Below, one piece after another: positions 14,501-29,500 of a DNA stretch of 64,000 bases. The notes under the pieces are model-generated. The model worked only from the letters and a program-made list of their open reading frames with translations, did not search any database and had not been told where the DNA came from. Position 1 is the first letter of the stretch; each line of letters starts with the position of its first letter. Source of the DNA: Hoplostethus atlanticus (Eukaryota; Chordata; Actinopteri; Trachichthyiformes; Trachichthyidae); assembly GCA_034670405.1 (NCBI GenBank), contig JAXDDX010000001.1, positions 6,622,001 through 6,686,000 on the forward strand. The letters run 5' to 3'. A program made the position numbers and the translations under genes.

Positions 14501-17500
14501 TGTTATTCCCGTCATGAAAATAAGTAAATATTACTATATCATCTCGATGGAGTGTGGATCTACTCACAAGCAAAGCAAAAGTAACTACTGAACGATCAGC
14601 TCTGAGAGATCACCTTAATCCCATAGTGAGTTTCCTTCTTGATCCAAGATGGCAATGATGACAATGTCCCTCACTTGTCTTCTCATGTATTTCCTATCTC
14701 TTTCTCTGTGTCTTTCTCTCCTATTTTAGGTCTACAATCCTGCAGCAACAGTTCAACCGGGTGGGTCGTGTAGAGCATGGCTCAGTAGCACTGCCAGGTA
14801 TCATCCGCTCGGGGTCCATCGGTGGCCCTGACACCTTCAATATGGGAACTATGCCCTCTGCCCAGCAGCAGATCACCACAGGGCAGATGCACAGGGGACA
14901 CATGCCCCCACTGGTGAGTATACATAATTTCAGTTGCAAACAAAGCAACAGCAGACATGTTGCCCCTGACAGATGGTGTAGTCCCCCTCTTGACCTTTCA
15001 GTAACAAATAGGTCACGTTGTTTTTACCTGTAATTGTAGCAAACCACCTTAGGTCAATCAGTGTAATTTGGAAAATATTGAGCAGATGAACAAATGACTG
15101 TCTACTGCAATTGTAAGGTTAAGATTTTCTCTACATTACATTACAGAGCCTTCATGTGTAATCATGTTGTCTTGTCAGAGTTTGGCCCAGCAGGCCCTGA
15201 TGGGGACCATTAACAGCAGTATGCACGCAGTGCAGCAGACCCAGGTTGACCTGAGATATGTCGATAACCTGCCTCCACTGGGCCACGACTTGGTGAGTTG
15301 ACCGCAAGTACAGTATACCCGCCTATGCACAATGACATAACTCCTTTAATTCCACGTTTGCCTTCTTTCTAATTCAGTAGCCTCTGAATATGCTTTCTAT
15401 ATACTAGCTTGCCCTGTTAATATTTTCTGTGAAATGAAGATGAAATTAGAGCTATTTTGTTGCACTTTATTGAATTCCTACTCCCAGTGAATAAGCAGTC
15501 TTAGCCTTTCTTTCTCTCTCACTGACACGATGTGCTTAGCTAAGCAAAGAGACTTTAGGAACAGTCAAGCATTCATATCACACCAAAGCCCATCTTATTT
15601 CTCAAATTTCATATAATTAGGTGGTGAAATGGACTGTAAATATGGAGGATGTATTTTAATTCTTGAGATGAGTATTTTGAAAGCTGTGGCAGTTGTGAAG
15701 CCCTAGTCCTTTAATCCTCGACGAAAAAGTTTATATGTGGTGAAAATCACCCACTGTGATGAAAGCCAATAGCCCCCCTCTTCCTCTTCCACTGAAAGGC
15801 ATCCAGGGTTTGGGTTCAGAACAAAGTGGATGAATCCAAACATGAAATCCACTCTCAAGTTGATGCCATCACCGCTGGAACGGCATCTGTGGTCAATCTC
15901 ACTGCAGGTGAGTGTCCAATAGAATACTAAACTGACATTATGGAATATGCTATCATTTTCAGTTTTCATTTCTTTATAATATTATTTAAAAAGTATTGAT
16001 TATCTAAGTTTACGTTTTAGCAACCCCAGGGTGTAAATCAATAAACACATTTTCTAGCACTCACTGAGGATGGGCCCTGAGTTCCCATTTAATAATGGAT
16101 CATTTCCCATTTTCCCATATAAATATTTCCATTGATAAATGACGAGGACATCATCTTGAACATGTTGTCCTGAAGCTCAACTTAGTAGCAGTGTCTCCCT
16201 TGCTCCCCCTTGGCATAGTGCCAGCCAAATTCCTGCCAGCTTTTTGCTGAGTTTTAATCTTACCTAGCCATCTGTTGGTTGGCACTTAGACTCCCCAAAC
16301 CATCCAATAGAAAGTTTTTCTTCTCCACAGTCACTTGTTCCATATACGTGCTTATCTCCATGGAAGCATGTCAAATGGGCTCTAATTATGACACTGACAC
16401 TGATGTGTGTGTTATATGACACGCAGGCTGCCCCGTGGATTAGATAAATCAATGTGGCAGCAGTAGAACAAATTAAGATGCACAGCAGAGGTACTGTATC
16501 TAATGATGGTGATGCATCCTCTGCAGGTGAACCCACAGAAACCGACTACACAGCGGTGGGCTGTGCCATCACCACCATCTCATCCAACCTCACGGAAATG
16601 TCCAAGGGCGTCAAGCTGCTAGCTGCACTAATGGACGATGAGGTGGGCAGCGGGCACAAGCTGATGGGTGCTGCCAGGACTCTGGCAGGGGCTGTGTCAG
16701 ATCTGCTCAGATCTGTTGAGCCTGCAGCTGCAGAGGTGAGACACACTGGCATAGAATATTATACTATTCTCTTCTATAGCCCACTAATCCCAAAGATACA
16801 CATAACATTGGACTGAGTGCTCTTATTTTTGTGAACATGAATCACAACAATGTTTACTGGTATGATTTTAGATCCAGAGGTCTGTTTTAGATAAGTCAGG
16901 GAAGCCTGTGTGAGAGCAGGCCAGGCCAGAGTAATGAATGTGGTGATGTCATCCCCATACAGCCCAGACAGACGGTGCTGACTGCAGCAGGAAGCATCGG
17001 TCAGGCCAGCGGGGAACTACTCCGTCACATGGGGGAGGGCGAGACCGATGAGAGGTTCCAGGTTGGACACCGCCCACACACTGTTTCTATGACACTGCTG
17101 CCAAACAGGAAGACACACACGTTTAAAACACCCACTTTTAAAATCTCAACACACATTTATGTTATCACTTCAGGCTTTATTATTAGACTATTAAGAGCAG
17201 TGCAGTTTATAGCATCATTTGAGGAGCGCTTTGAGTATTAAAATGACAACCCATGTGCTACAGAGCTAATATCACAAACCACCCCTTGACTCAGACATTC
17301 ATCACAGACTCATTTATCCTTTCATACAGTCATATTCATTTAACTGCCACATATGTGTCTGCTAGTTACTAGATGTTTTCTTCTCTACTACTCTTCTTTT
17401 TAGTATTTATCCTTTCAAGAAGGCATGGTACATGTATCATACACAATCTTGGTCTCACTGACCTTGGGCTGACACTGTCAATGCAGCTTTTAATCATAAC

Positions 17501-20500
17501 TTAATGGTATACTTATTCATGTAGTATAACTTATATTTTACAACCTAAACTTCATTATTACTATCGCTCAATCTTTTCTAGTCTATATCCAATATACACA
17601 CTATATAAATCCAAATAATGAGTTGAAAACATAGTTTATAGTCCCTTCAGGCACATGTGCTCAGCTGCGCTGTGCTGTGTTTCAGTGGAGGACATTGATG
17701 AATGTGTTTCAGGACATCCTGATGAACCTGGCCAAAGCAGTGGCCAATGCAGCTGCTATGTTAGTCCTGAAGGCCAAGAATGTGGCCCAGGTGGCCGAGG
17801 ACACCATGTTGCAGAACCGGGTGATCGCAGCTGCCACTCAGTGTGCCCTGTCTACCTCACAGCTGGTGGCCTGCACCAAGGTACTGATCAAAAAGCCTAT
17901 TCACCTCAACAGTCAGTAGATAAAGGATATAGTACAAGGCAGTGAATGGTCTTTTGTCATACTATAAAAATGAGCAATGATGACAGCAGGTTTATGGTCA
18001 ATTCACTTCATTCACTAAATTCAAGAAATTCAGGATACTGATTTTCTTTAAAATCCCAAAACTGAAGGTTTGTGTATCATGTCTTCAATGAAATAATTGA
18101 GAGTGAATGTTTGATCATTAACTAATGAATAGCTGTTTCATTTTACATTTTGAAATGGCTGAACTGAAAGTGAATTGAGTGAATTGTGAATTGTGCTTGG
18201 TTAGATGAAATAGTCTGTCAATTTTCAAAACAGTCTTCAAGAATTTGTGATTGGCTTGTGTCCTGTGCCCATGACTGCTTGTGGCACAGGTGGTGAGCCC
18301 TACCATCAGCTCCCCGGTGTGTCAGGAGCAGCTTGTTGAGGCAGGGAAGCTGGTGGACCGCTCTGTGGAGACCTGCGTCAAGGCCTGCTGCTCGGCTACC
18401 GACGATGGTGAGCTGCTGAAGCAAGTTGGGGCAGCGGCCGCTGTGGTGAGCCAGGCCCTTAGCGACCTCTTGCAGCATGTCCGCCATTACGCCAGCTGTG
18501 GAGAGCCCATTGGACGTTATGACCAGGCCACCGACACAATCATGAACGTCACAGAAAACATCTTCACTTCAATGGGTGATGCCGGTGAGTTCAAGGGAGA
18601 AGCAGGGAGAGGATGGCAGGCTAGAAAAGGTTGTTGAGTGAGCACTTCTATTTACGGATTGCTTTCAATTAAAGTCTCATGATTTCTCATCAGTGCCCCA
18701 ACAGTTTGTCACAACCAGTTTGCAAACTATTATCCGAGGACTTCAGAAGTATAGAAAAATGAAAATGAAAAAGTCATCAGGTGATCCTTTCTGAATCCTT
18801 ACTTTCAGTGGACCTGTTCTGATGCAGTTTGACTGGGAGGGACTTAAGATGTTGTCAGGTTATGGTTCATATTAAGTGATCATAAAAACTCTCCTGCTGA
18901 AACATTTTCAAAAGCTCAGGGTATTTGTTATGGTTCGAGCCATGAGGCTGAAGAATTTCCAATCCCAGCCAATCCTCAAAGGGTTGTAGAAAACATGTCA
19001 TCCAAAACCACTACAGAGCTCCCAGTCTGGTCTCAATCAACGTCAGGGAGGCTTTGAAACTTAAAAGGAAACACATGACTTGGGCATTTTTGGCAAACTC
19101 TTTTTCTTTCATAAATCATCAAGAACAAAATTCTGTTGTCATAGATCAACGTTCAGTGAACAAAGTTCATTCAAGAGATAGAGAGTATTGTTTGTTTCCC
19201 AAGGCTATAGGATGTGGGTTGTAAAGCACCTAGATGTCTTATCTTTCATAGTGTTCTCAGAGTTATTTCCAGCTGGTGGTGGGTGTTTGGGAAATGCAGC
19301 TTTTTATAGCGAGTGAGATGTTACATACATTTCTTAAACCTTAATTTATGTGAGAGAGGATGAGTCACTAGAAACCGTCAGCTATGAGGGCACATATCCC
19401 AGTGGTGCACAAGTGTCAACACCAATGAGGTGCGATTAGCTGTTCAAATGTTGGATTGTCTCAGGCAGAAAAAACTGAATTACATGTATAAGCCTTGCTG
19501 TTAGCCTAGTAGATGACATTAATGGGTCTATGTTTTCTCTCTGTTCTGTGCATGTTTGTGCGCATTGTGTGCATGCATGTGTGCATGCCTCCATACTGTG
19601 TGTGTGTGCATCTGTATGTGAATAGGGGAAATGGTGCGTCAGGCCAGGGTGCTAGCCCAGGCCACTTCTGACTTGGTCAATGCTATGAGATCAGATGCTG
19701 AGGCAGAGGTGGATGTTGACAACTCTAAGAAGTTGCTGGCTGCAGCCAAACTACTGGCTGATGCGACGGCTAGGATGGTGGAAGCTGCTAAGGTAAGATA
19801 GTGGCAGGGTTACTGGCAAAATGTAATCCAATAAAGATTACTGATTATCTGCTTGAACACTGTAACTGGTAAAGTAATCCACTGTGTTACTCCAACTAAA
19901 GAACATAATCAGAATACTTTCAGTGACTACCAGTACTTCATTACTTTGCTTTAAAGGTCTGTGGGATATGTAGTTAAATGAGCACTTTATTCCAATTTAA
20001 AGGCTTTCGTTTGGATAGGGACCAAGATGTATAACCACTATTAACTATTAACTGTTATTTCAAGCTGTATAAAATGATGTTAGCTTTTAAACAAATTCCA
20101 ATTACCTACCTATCCCTTTTCTAAACAAATTCTTGTTACCGCTATCCCTATTTCATTTTTCTTACTTTCTATTAGCAATATCGCTGTTATAGTGTTCTTG
20201 TATGCAGTATGTAAAATGTGATGATAAATGTGAAATGCAATGCTAGAAAATATAATTGCATTGCTGTCGCTTGATGCAAAACAGATTTTGGTATTACTGT
20301 ATGCAGTAGCCACCAGCATCATTTCACATCTGAAATGAAAGGGCACGGCATCAGTGGTTCTTAATAAGCCCCTGGCACTGTCGACAAGTATAAATGAGCA
20401 GGATATTATCAATGTGAAATACCCAGGCAAGTGAAATGCTGCTTATGGCTCGTTAGATGTTTTTGATCTGTGACACATTAATCACCACATCACTGCCATT

Positions 20501-23500
20501 ATCGAGAGGAAATGGGAATCCGGCATTGACGGTTGCCGTGGCAACTGTCAGAAAGCAGACAGAGCTAAATGCCTCTTTGCATCTATTGTACAATGTGTAT
20601 AACCTGAACTGTAAGAGGGGATTTGATGTCCCCTTTCACTGCTGAGATCAGATTATTAAGTGCAGTGTTGTCATTATGTGTGTGTGTGTGTGTGTGTTTA
20701 TGTACTTGTGTGTGTGTATGTGCCCTCAGGGGGCGGCTGCCTACCCAGAGAACGAGGACCAGCAGCAGAGGCTAAGAGAGGCAGCTGAGGGGCTGCGTGT
20801 GGCCACTAATGCTGCAGCACAGAATGCCATAAAAAAGAAATTGGTCAACAGGCTGGAGGTGACTCGACCTTGATTGAACGCAACTGCCCTCCTTCTTCTC
20901 CATACCTGCAAAAGTGTCATGCAAAAATGTCTTCCCAATATTGTGACATATCTGTAGAGAAATGTGCAATGTGTATCAGATCAGATCCATCAGTACATAT
21001 CTACAGGTATAGATATATAGTTTAGTCTTCAGGCACAAGAAAGTCCATGGCAAAACTCTGAAATAATTCAGCATTAATTTGTACAAATGAGACACATTTA
21101 GCATATTTGTCAGTTTTATTTCTCTTTCTTGAAGCGGAGGGCTGTAAATCCCATTAGTACTATGAATGAGCTAATCTAAGGGTAAAGATCTGTGTTTAGC
21201 CCCTGGTATCAGTTTGCCCCTAATGACTAGCCTGTCTCTGCTCCAGATCTCCCAATGTTCAATTTCCCAAGCACGTAAACTGTGCATTATCCAAGGCTGA
21301 GATCAGCCTGCTATCAGACATATCTCAGTCTGCCTCTGTTGCATCAGATGGTCACAGTAACGGTGCTAATGGTCGCCTCCATCGAGGAGACGTGAGACAC
21401 TGAAGGCCATTTAGAGTGTCATGAATCTGCAAGTGGCACAGAGAATTGCATGTGTAACAATTATCACACATGTATGTGTCCTTCAAGACCCCCTTAATTT
21501 CCCCTGTTGTCTCAATACCTGCTCAGGTGTCACCTAGGTGCCTTCACACTATCATTTATACAGTTCCTGTGCAGCTGCAATGCTTTTTTTTATTTTGGAG
21601 TATATAGAATAAGTAGTTCCACCAGAGATAGGAAAGCTGTTTCTGCCAGTCGTCTCTCTTCCAAGTGTACTGCAGTCTTGTTTGTTTTCCTCAGGACAAA
21701 GATATCATTGTTTTTCAGGTTTCTTTTTTTTTTAATCCTGGCTTCCTCCACCCACTAAACAAGGAATGTCTTTTCTCTCCATTTTCTATCTTGCCGTCAC
21801 TTCAAAGCTAGCCTGTGGATTAATGTCAACTAAGGAGTATATTTTTTGTTCTTTGGTGTTGTAAACATTGCAAGGTGAAAGCAATGTTGAACAACCTAAT
21901 GAAATAGAGAATGAGAGGTTCATGGACTTGGAGTAATCCTCTTCTTACAAAACTTTTGGGTTTGTGACCTTTCTTAGTTATAACAGATCTGTCTGAATAC
22001 AGAACACAGCAGCATAATACTGTACACAGCAATGATCAAATTTACCCTTAGCCCTGTACTATCATAATTTAGCCTTAATGATTTCCATGGATATCTTCTG
22101 AACAGATAGCTGCTAAGCAGGCAGCGGCTGCTACTACTCAGACCATCGCAGCTGCTCAGAACGCTGCTGCCTCCAACAAAAATACTGCCTCGCACCAACA
22201 GCTAGTGCACAGCTGCAAGGTATGGACATGCACTCTTCAGACTAATGCATCTAAATGAATCCCAATTGTAATTGCTGCATGAAGATCACTTTAATTATTG
22301 GAAAACACAGTCCTGGAAACAATAGAATATATAGTATATATTGGTAGTTTTTCTGATGCTGATTCAATCACAATGCTCTGGATTGTATCTGTGTGCACAT
22401 GCAGGCAGTAGCAGATTGTATTCCCCAGTTGGTCCAGGGCATGAGGAGCAGCCAAGCCCAGCCTGAGGAGCTGAGTGCCCAGCTTGCCCTTATCATGGCC
22501 AGCCAGAGCTTCCTACAGGTAGGAAATGTTATAAAAGATTTGTTATTTTAGTGCTTGCACAATTGTATAATTCTTAGCAAACCTTTTACATGCTTGTCAG
22601 TGAGCAAGTGTATGTGTTGCTGTCATCGTCTTTCTGATGCCACCCCCCAGCCTGGAAGTAAGATGGTGTCGTCCGCAAAGTCAGCAGTTCCCACAGTGGC
22701 TGACCAGGCTGCGGCTATGCAACTGGGCCAGTGTGCCAAGAACCTGGCTACCTGTCTGGCAGAACTTAGGACTGCCACCCAGAAGGTACCTATTCACAAC
22801 ACAGCTGGAGATAGCAGGATGCATCTCACTGACACAGGAATTTATATTTAATTATAGTCTCTTTTAAAATATTTTTGTTGTAAGCTTGCTCTTAGAGACA
22901 CCCAGACGTCTGATCCCATAAAGAGACAGACATTGGATTGCATCCTGTGTATTCTGCATAATAGAGGGGGTGTATGTGAGTAATGTGTGTGTCGGTGTGC
23001 TGGTTGAAGGCCCATGAAGCCTGTGGTCCTCTGGAGATTGACTCAGCCCTCAAAACAGTACAGACACTCAGGAGTGAGCTTCAAGACGCCAAGATGTCTG
23101 TCATCGAGGGCCAACTCAAACCTCTTCCTGGGGAATCGGTCAGTACACAACAATGTCTACAGTTTAAAGTTTATTTGAAACGTTATACATACGTTATACA
23201 GACATCAGTCTGTTGAAACGACATGCTGAGGAGGTTAGGGATGCAAATCTAGTGGCTTGTTTGTGTATTCTGTTGCACACACAGCTGGAGAAGTGTGCCC
23301 AGGACCTGGGGAGTACATCTAAGACTGTGGGCTCCTCCATGGCGCAATTGCTGACCTGTGCTGCACAGGGCAATGAACATTATACAGGTAAGAGAAGCTT
23401 AGTCAACACAGAGAGGCGGTCTGAGAAGCCTAAGAGGAGACGTTTACTTCAATGACTTACTTCTGTCTAAATGCGTTATATTGCTCTTGTAGATTAGATA

Positions 23501-26500
23501 AAATGATCACGTATATAGATTGCTGAGTGGAATTTTGTATTGGAAAAAAGTAGCTCCTGTTAGCTGCCATGTGGGAGTGAGAGGATAAAGGAGACTGAGG
23601 AAATTATGTCTCCTTTATTTAGTGGTGTTATCACTATTGCCTGAAACTGAACCCTGTGGATCCCGCATGGCCTGGCGGTTTTGCCCTCAATTCTAGCTCA
23701 ATTGATGCTCTCAGGGGAGGGGAGATGAAGACAGATAGTGAATAGTGTATTCTAACAAATGAATGCTCCCAGGCAGCACTTCATGCTGCGGCTCAGGGTG
23801 CTGCTAGCTAGTCATTAATCTTATTTTCACTAGATTTAACATTCCATCAGCAAATGGCTCCACTTGGCTGGATAATGCAATTTGATGCAATTTGCTGCTT
23901 TTCTTCTCAGCGTTATGTATAATAAGTTAAGGGCACCTCCCACATGGGGCCACATTTTACTATATTAACAATTTATTTAAACATCGAGGGCGATTCAGAT
24001 TGCTCTTAATGTGGTACTGCTAGCTTCTGCTGGCTTATTTGCACGTTACCAACACAATTCCAGACAGTAATCATGCATATCTCACTGTTTGCATTACTTA
24101 AACACAGGACTCCTGCAAAGAGAAGATAATGAGACTGAAATGAATTTGGGTAGTAAGCTATAGAAATATGGTTACTTGGTCTCAATAAATAACAATGTAA
24201 AACACGGGAGAATGTGAACACCTTGTTCCTCATTCATCCTAATCTGTAGAGTATCTGTATAGTTGAAATTACTCATTATACCTGTGTGCCTGCTTGTTCT
24301 TAGGTGTGGCTGCAAGAGAAACGGCACAGGCTTTGAGGACATTGGCCCAGTCAGCCAGAGGTGTGGCGGCCAGCACCAAGGAGCCCCAGGCTTCGGCCGC
24401 AATGCTGGACTCAGCCCAGTGTGTCATGGAGGGCTCTGCCATGCTGATCCACGAAGCCCACCAGGCCCTAGTTCACCCGGGAGATGCTGAGAGTCAGCAG
24501 AGGCTGGCACAGGTAAGCATGGTTCACAGTAATATATACCCCAGAGGCAGGGGTATTCATGTTGAGATCACATTGCTCCTCTCAGGGCCTCTCTCCCCTC
24601 TACTGTTTTGTAAACATTTCTCCTTTCCATGACAATTATCCCCTATTAGTGTTGCTATTTTTTCTCGTCTGTCTCTTGCATAGCAGTCCTCTCTCTGGAG
24701 TGCCAGAGTAAAACTGCTCATTCGCAGGCAGCCCTCCAGGGGATAAACATATTGTTTGGCATATGTCTGTGACAGCAGCATAAATTAGTGACAGGGATTG
24801 CTGTGCACCACTGTGAGCACAATTTGCATTTGAGATGTTTTCTCCTTATAGCTGTGCTCTGGGACTGTGTGTTGTGTAGCGCATTGTTAGAATGACTAAT
24901 GGCAGCTCATTGACAGCGTGTTGTGCTGTGTTTCAGGTGGCCAAAGCAGTGTCCCACTCCCTGAATAACTGTGTCAATTGCCTGCCAGGCCAGAAGGATG
25001 TGGACATGGCCCTGAGGAGCATCGGAGAGGCCAGCAAGAAGCTGCTGGTGGACATCGTGAGTCTTGCTGCCAGCTTTTTACTCGGGAGTTTCTTGACACT
25101 TTTCATTTTTGTATTGCAAAATGAAACACATCTTCACAAGAATGGTGCATCCACACAAATTGAGTGTTGTTATTGTACAAGTGCATTCCACTATTCACAA
25201 AGAACTAAACTGCTTATCTCCATTCGACTGGTAACAATGTTCTGAGTACTACAGTACGGTCTAACTGATGTGTGTCTTGTCTTTGAAGCTTCCTCCCTGC
25301 AGTAAGACATTCCAGGAGGCCCAGACTGATCTGAACCACACAGCAGCTGAGCTCAACCACTCTGCAGGAGAGGTGGTCCACTCCTCTCGTGGCACCAGCA
25401 GCCAGCTGGCTGTGGCCTCAGGGAAGTTCAGCCAAGACTTTGATGAGTTCCTGGATGCAGGCGTCGAGATGGCAGGCCACACCCAAGTAGGTTTCCTGAT
25501 CTGCCATGCAGCTCCATAGAAATGAATGAATTGAATGATGATTCTACCCTGCCACACTGAATCAGATAATTCATGATTCAGATTGCCCGATTGTGCTACA
25601 AGTAGGGAAGAACACTCAAAGCTTTGATGGGCTGAATCAGAATGCCTCTTGGGTAGTCAAATGTTGAGTGGTTGGTTTCATGTTTTTATGTCACTTTAGC
25701 ACCTAAGCTATTTAACTCATTTGTTAATTAGACCTTTTCATCTAATTCACTTAGGCACATGATTGTCCCCGAGAGCACTAACACAGTCAGATGTAATGAG
25801 ATCTTTGATGATGTTCTTGTTCTGGTTATTTTGCTCATTAATTTGGATAGATCGTCTGGGAGTGGAGTTGATGTAGCATGACACCCAGGCCTTAATCAGG
25901 CTTGAAGAGGCCTACTTAGTGAGGAAAGAGGGGATAGGTGGGGGAACACACATGACATACAGACTCCATACTCCATGCAATACCCACGCCATCCCTAGAC
26001 AGGATGTTGCTGATGAATACTGCAAAATGTGTGTTAGAAAGACATACTGTCCATTGTGGCTATATTTAATACAGCTCTGCATCTATTCCAGAGCACGGAG
26101 GACCAGATCCAAGTCATTGGTAATCTGAAGAACATCTCCATGGCATCCAGTAAGCTGCTGCTGGCTGCCAAGTCTCTCTCTGTGGATCCAGGAGCAGCTA
26201 ATGCCAAGAATCTTCTAGCTGTGGCAGCAAGGTGCGATAAGATGCAGATAGCACCAGATATGTGTTAGATATTCTCTTTGACGAAGAAGAAGCTGTTTCT
26301 TGGGTATGTCATAGTCACTGTGCTAGTAAAATCGAAGTCTTTTTTTCTTGAATATGAATCCTAGCAAGCCTCTAGCAAGTTATGAAAATTTCACATTTTA
26401 TACTTAAATGTCACAAAACATCTCTCTGCTGCATCTGTATGCCACTCCTATGCCATGTCTGCTCAGCAGTGCTAGAGGGAGCATCCTCCCCCCTAGTGGA

Positions 26501-29500
26501 GAGAAGCCAAGCAGCCAGTCCCACAGGGCTTGGGCCTGACTGACTTCCCTCTGTCTAATTAGGAAGATGGAAGCCTTGGCTAGAGCCTCTCTGTGCTCAG
26601 CAAGGCTGAACACAAACTGAATGCAGTCCCGGCACTCCTGTGCACTGTGTTAGCCTATTACAGCGAGAGACTAGCAATGCCGTGCTTGCAGGGAGGAGCT
26701 CAGAGTGTGTGTGAATGTGTGTGATAGGTGGTGTGTGAAGAGAGAGAAGGCAGGCTGTGTGCGTATGCAGAGAGAGATGCTAGAGGTAAAAAAAAAAAAA
26801 ATCTGCGTGACTGCCCTTGTGTTTCAGGGCGGTGACGGAGAGTATTAACCAGCTGATCACGCTCTGTACCCAGCAAGCAGCGGGACAAAAGGAGTGTGAC
26901 AACGCCTTGAGGGAGTTGGAGGTAGCCGCCTTCACAGACATACACTGTACCAAATGTACTTTTTCTATTTTCTGTCGCCTATACAGCCCTGCATGCCCTG
27001 CTGCTCAGGGAAACGAAGTAGATTTTTTTCACCATTGCTATCCATCTATTTGGCGTTTGGCCCGGACAGCTCATTTGGTAGAGCATAAGACTCTCATTCT
27101 CAGGGTCGTGGGTTCGATCCCCACATAGTGTCAACTCTCACCTTTGTAAGCCTTTTTGGATAAAAAACCGCCTGCTAAATGAATGTAATTTGGTTTAGTG
27201 TTGACAATATTGCTGTATGTGCTGCAGCGCTCTGTCTCCATGGGAAATAATTAGCCAGTCATTTACTTCCACTGAGCCTCAAGTCCCTCCAGCTTATGCC
27301 CCTCTTCCTCCCACCATGTACTAACATTCATGAACCCATTCACTGTTCTATTTCTAATTTTGCTGAACTTCACATTCAGAACTGCCTGTAAAAATGACAC
27401 TTGTATAACAAAAGCATTTTTGCGAAGGGTACTCTCATTTATGTCCAAGTAATTAAAATGTACAATAACGGTTGCATTTTAAAACCTTTTTATGTTGCAT
27501 AACTGCTGCATTGTATCACCCTGACTTAGTAGGGGACTTATTGGTTTGTATAAGTTTACTGTTTGTTTACTGTTTCCAATCTGAATTTATTGAGAAAAAG
27601 TTGTATTCAGTGGTGTGTCTGTTGGTGTTGAACTTTTTACCATCTCCCTCTGTGCCCAGGCTGTCAGAGGGCTCCTAGATAATCCCAATGAGCCTGTCAG
27701 CGAACTCTCCTACTTTGACTGCATCGAGAGCGTCATGGAGAACTCAAAGGTATGGGCTTTCAAAACAATCTCATGTGCCATTCTTTAGCTGTCAGAAATA
27801 TTTATAGGCACCTGCAGATCTAACTCCTTCATGTTTTCTCCATTTCCACATGCTTCAGGTCCTTGGAGAGTCCATGGCAGGGATTTCTCAACACTGTAAG
27901 ACAGCCGATGTGACTGCCTTCGGGGAGAGTGTGGGCGTAGCCTCCAAGGCCCTGTGTGGGCTGACGGAGGCTGCAGGACAGGTGAGATCACGGCCTGGTG
28001 CCGACTCAATATGACTTCTTTTCATCTCCTCTTCTCTCCTTTCCTTTCCTCTCCTCTGCTCTTCACTCAAACCACATCTGTGGTCAGATTTAATCACAGA
28101 ATTTATATTTCTAATGAAGAAACTAAATGTATAAGCATTCTATTAACTGAGTTCTGCCCTCTAAGGCAGAGAGAAACTGAAGGTAACTAGGGCTTGATAC
28201 TTTTTGATTGAAGCTGCTAATAGCTGATTTTTTGTTCCAATATATGATTTTCATGCCAAAGAATTTCAACTAATTACAAGGATCCAGCATTTCCACCAGA
28301 ATTGTATTCTTGTCAGGTTGTAAAAGCCTCTGAAACAGCATTAAGACCATCATGGGACACTTAAACTCTCAATTAAAACCCATACTAATGAAATTGTTTT
28401 AGGTTAGCAGTGCCTTAAGGCTGGTGGAGACAGGTTTCATTGCAGGTTTTGCAGACTACCACCGCTGAACCTGTTGAGTAAAATCATCCTCACCTCATAT
28501 CGGCAGTTGGTAAACCATTATATCGGTTTAACCCTAGAAGTAACCATGCTTCGTTTTCTGTCCTGTAGGCCTCATATCTAGTAGGTGTGTCTGATCCACA
28601 TAGCCAGTCAGGCCATGAGGGGCTGGTGGATCCCATCCAGTTTGCACGGGCCAACCAGGCTATATACATGGCCTGTCAGAACCTAGTGGACCCCGGCCAG
28701 CAGTCCCTCACAGGTGAGAAGGTCCATCTGGGACTGCAAAACATTGCAGGACCATTAAGTGGCATATGGAAACTGCAAAAGGGACTGTAATGTAGATCAC
28801 AAATGGCTCATTAAGTTTGAAAACCTTAAAACCAACCTTAAATATATTAACTTCTGTTCATCTCACCAGATTTGCCTCATTTTATACAACTTTGCTTGCT
28901 GTTTGTTTATGTGTTTGTGTTTTTGTTTGTTAGGTCTTGTCCGCAGCAACGATTGTAGCCAAGCATACCTCAGCCCTCTGTAATGCCTGCCGCCTGGCTT
29001 CTTCTAAAACCTCCAACCCTGTGGCGAGGAGACAGTTTGTCCAGTCAGCCAAAGAGGTGGCCAACACCACAGCCAACCTCGTCAAAACCATCAAGGTCGG
29101 CTCCCTAACCAATCAAAAAAATTAATATAAGTAAAGATTTGTTTTCAATGCCTTAAACTTCTAGTGAGACGTTCAGTGAGAACTTCTGGTTTTCTAATAT
29201 TGATATTATTATATTATATAGTTCTCACTACATTGTAATAACGCCTTAATCGCTTAAATACGGCCAAATTAAAATATATGAAATATTCAGTGTCATTATC
29301 TGGTTTCAGGCCTTAGATGGGGATTTTTCTGAGGACAACAGAAACAGGTGCCGTGTTGCTACAACCCCACTTCTTGAGGCTGTAGAGAACCTATCCACAT
29401 TTGCCAACAACCCTGAGTTCGCTAGCATCCCTGCTCAAATCAGCAACGAGGTATGTGTATGAGAGCATCTGCAGATTTTTGTTTTGATGCCTGATTTCAG

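Larger units (their letters stand above)
17062..22105 (+). other. tln2: introns 16-20 of tln2
   Basis: Introns 17062-17712, 17881-18289, 18585-19625, 19793-20729 and 20859-22105. Apart from GT-rich DNA before exons 19 and 20 I see no RNA gene, extra exon or intact element. Confidence 0.7.

Noticed and set aside
27060-27131. Functional tRNA gene
   Set aside because: Acceptor stem arms do not pair, the anticodon stem has a mismatch, and a SINE tail follows directly.
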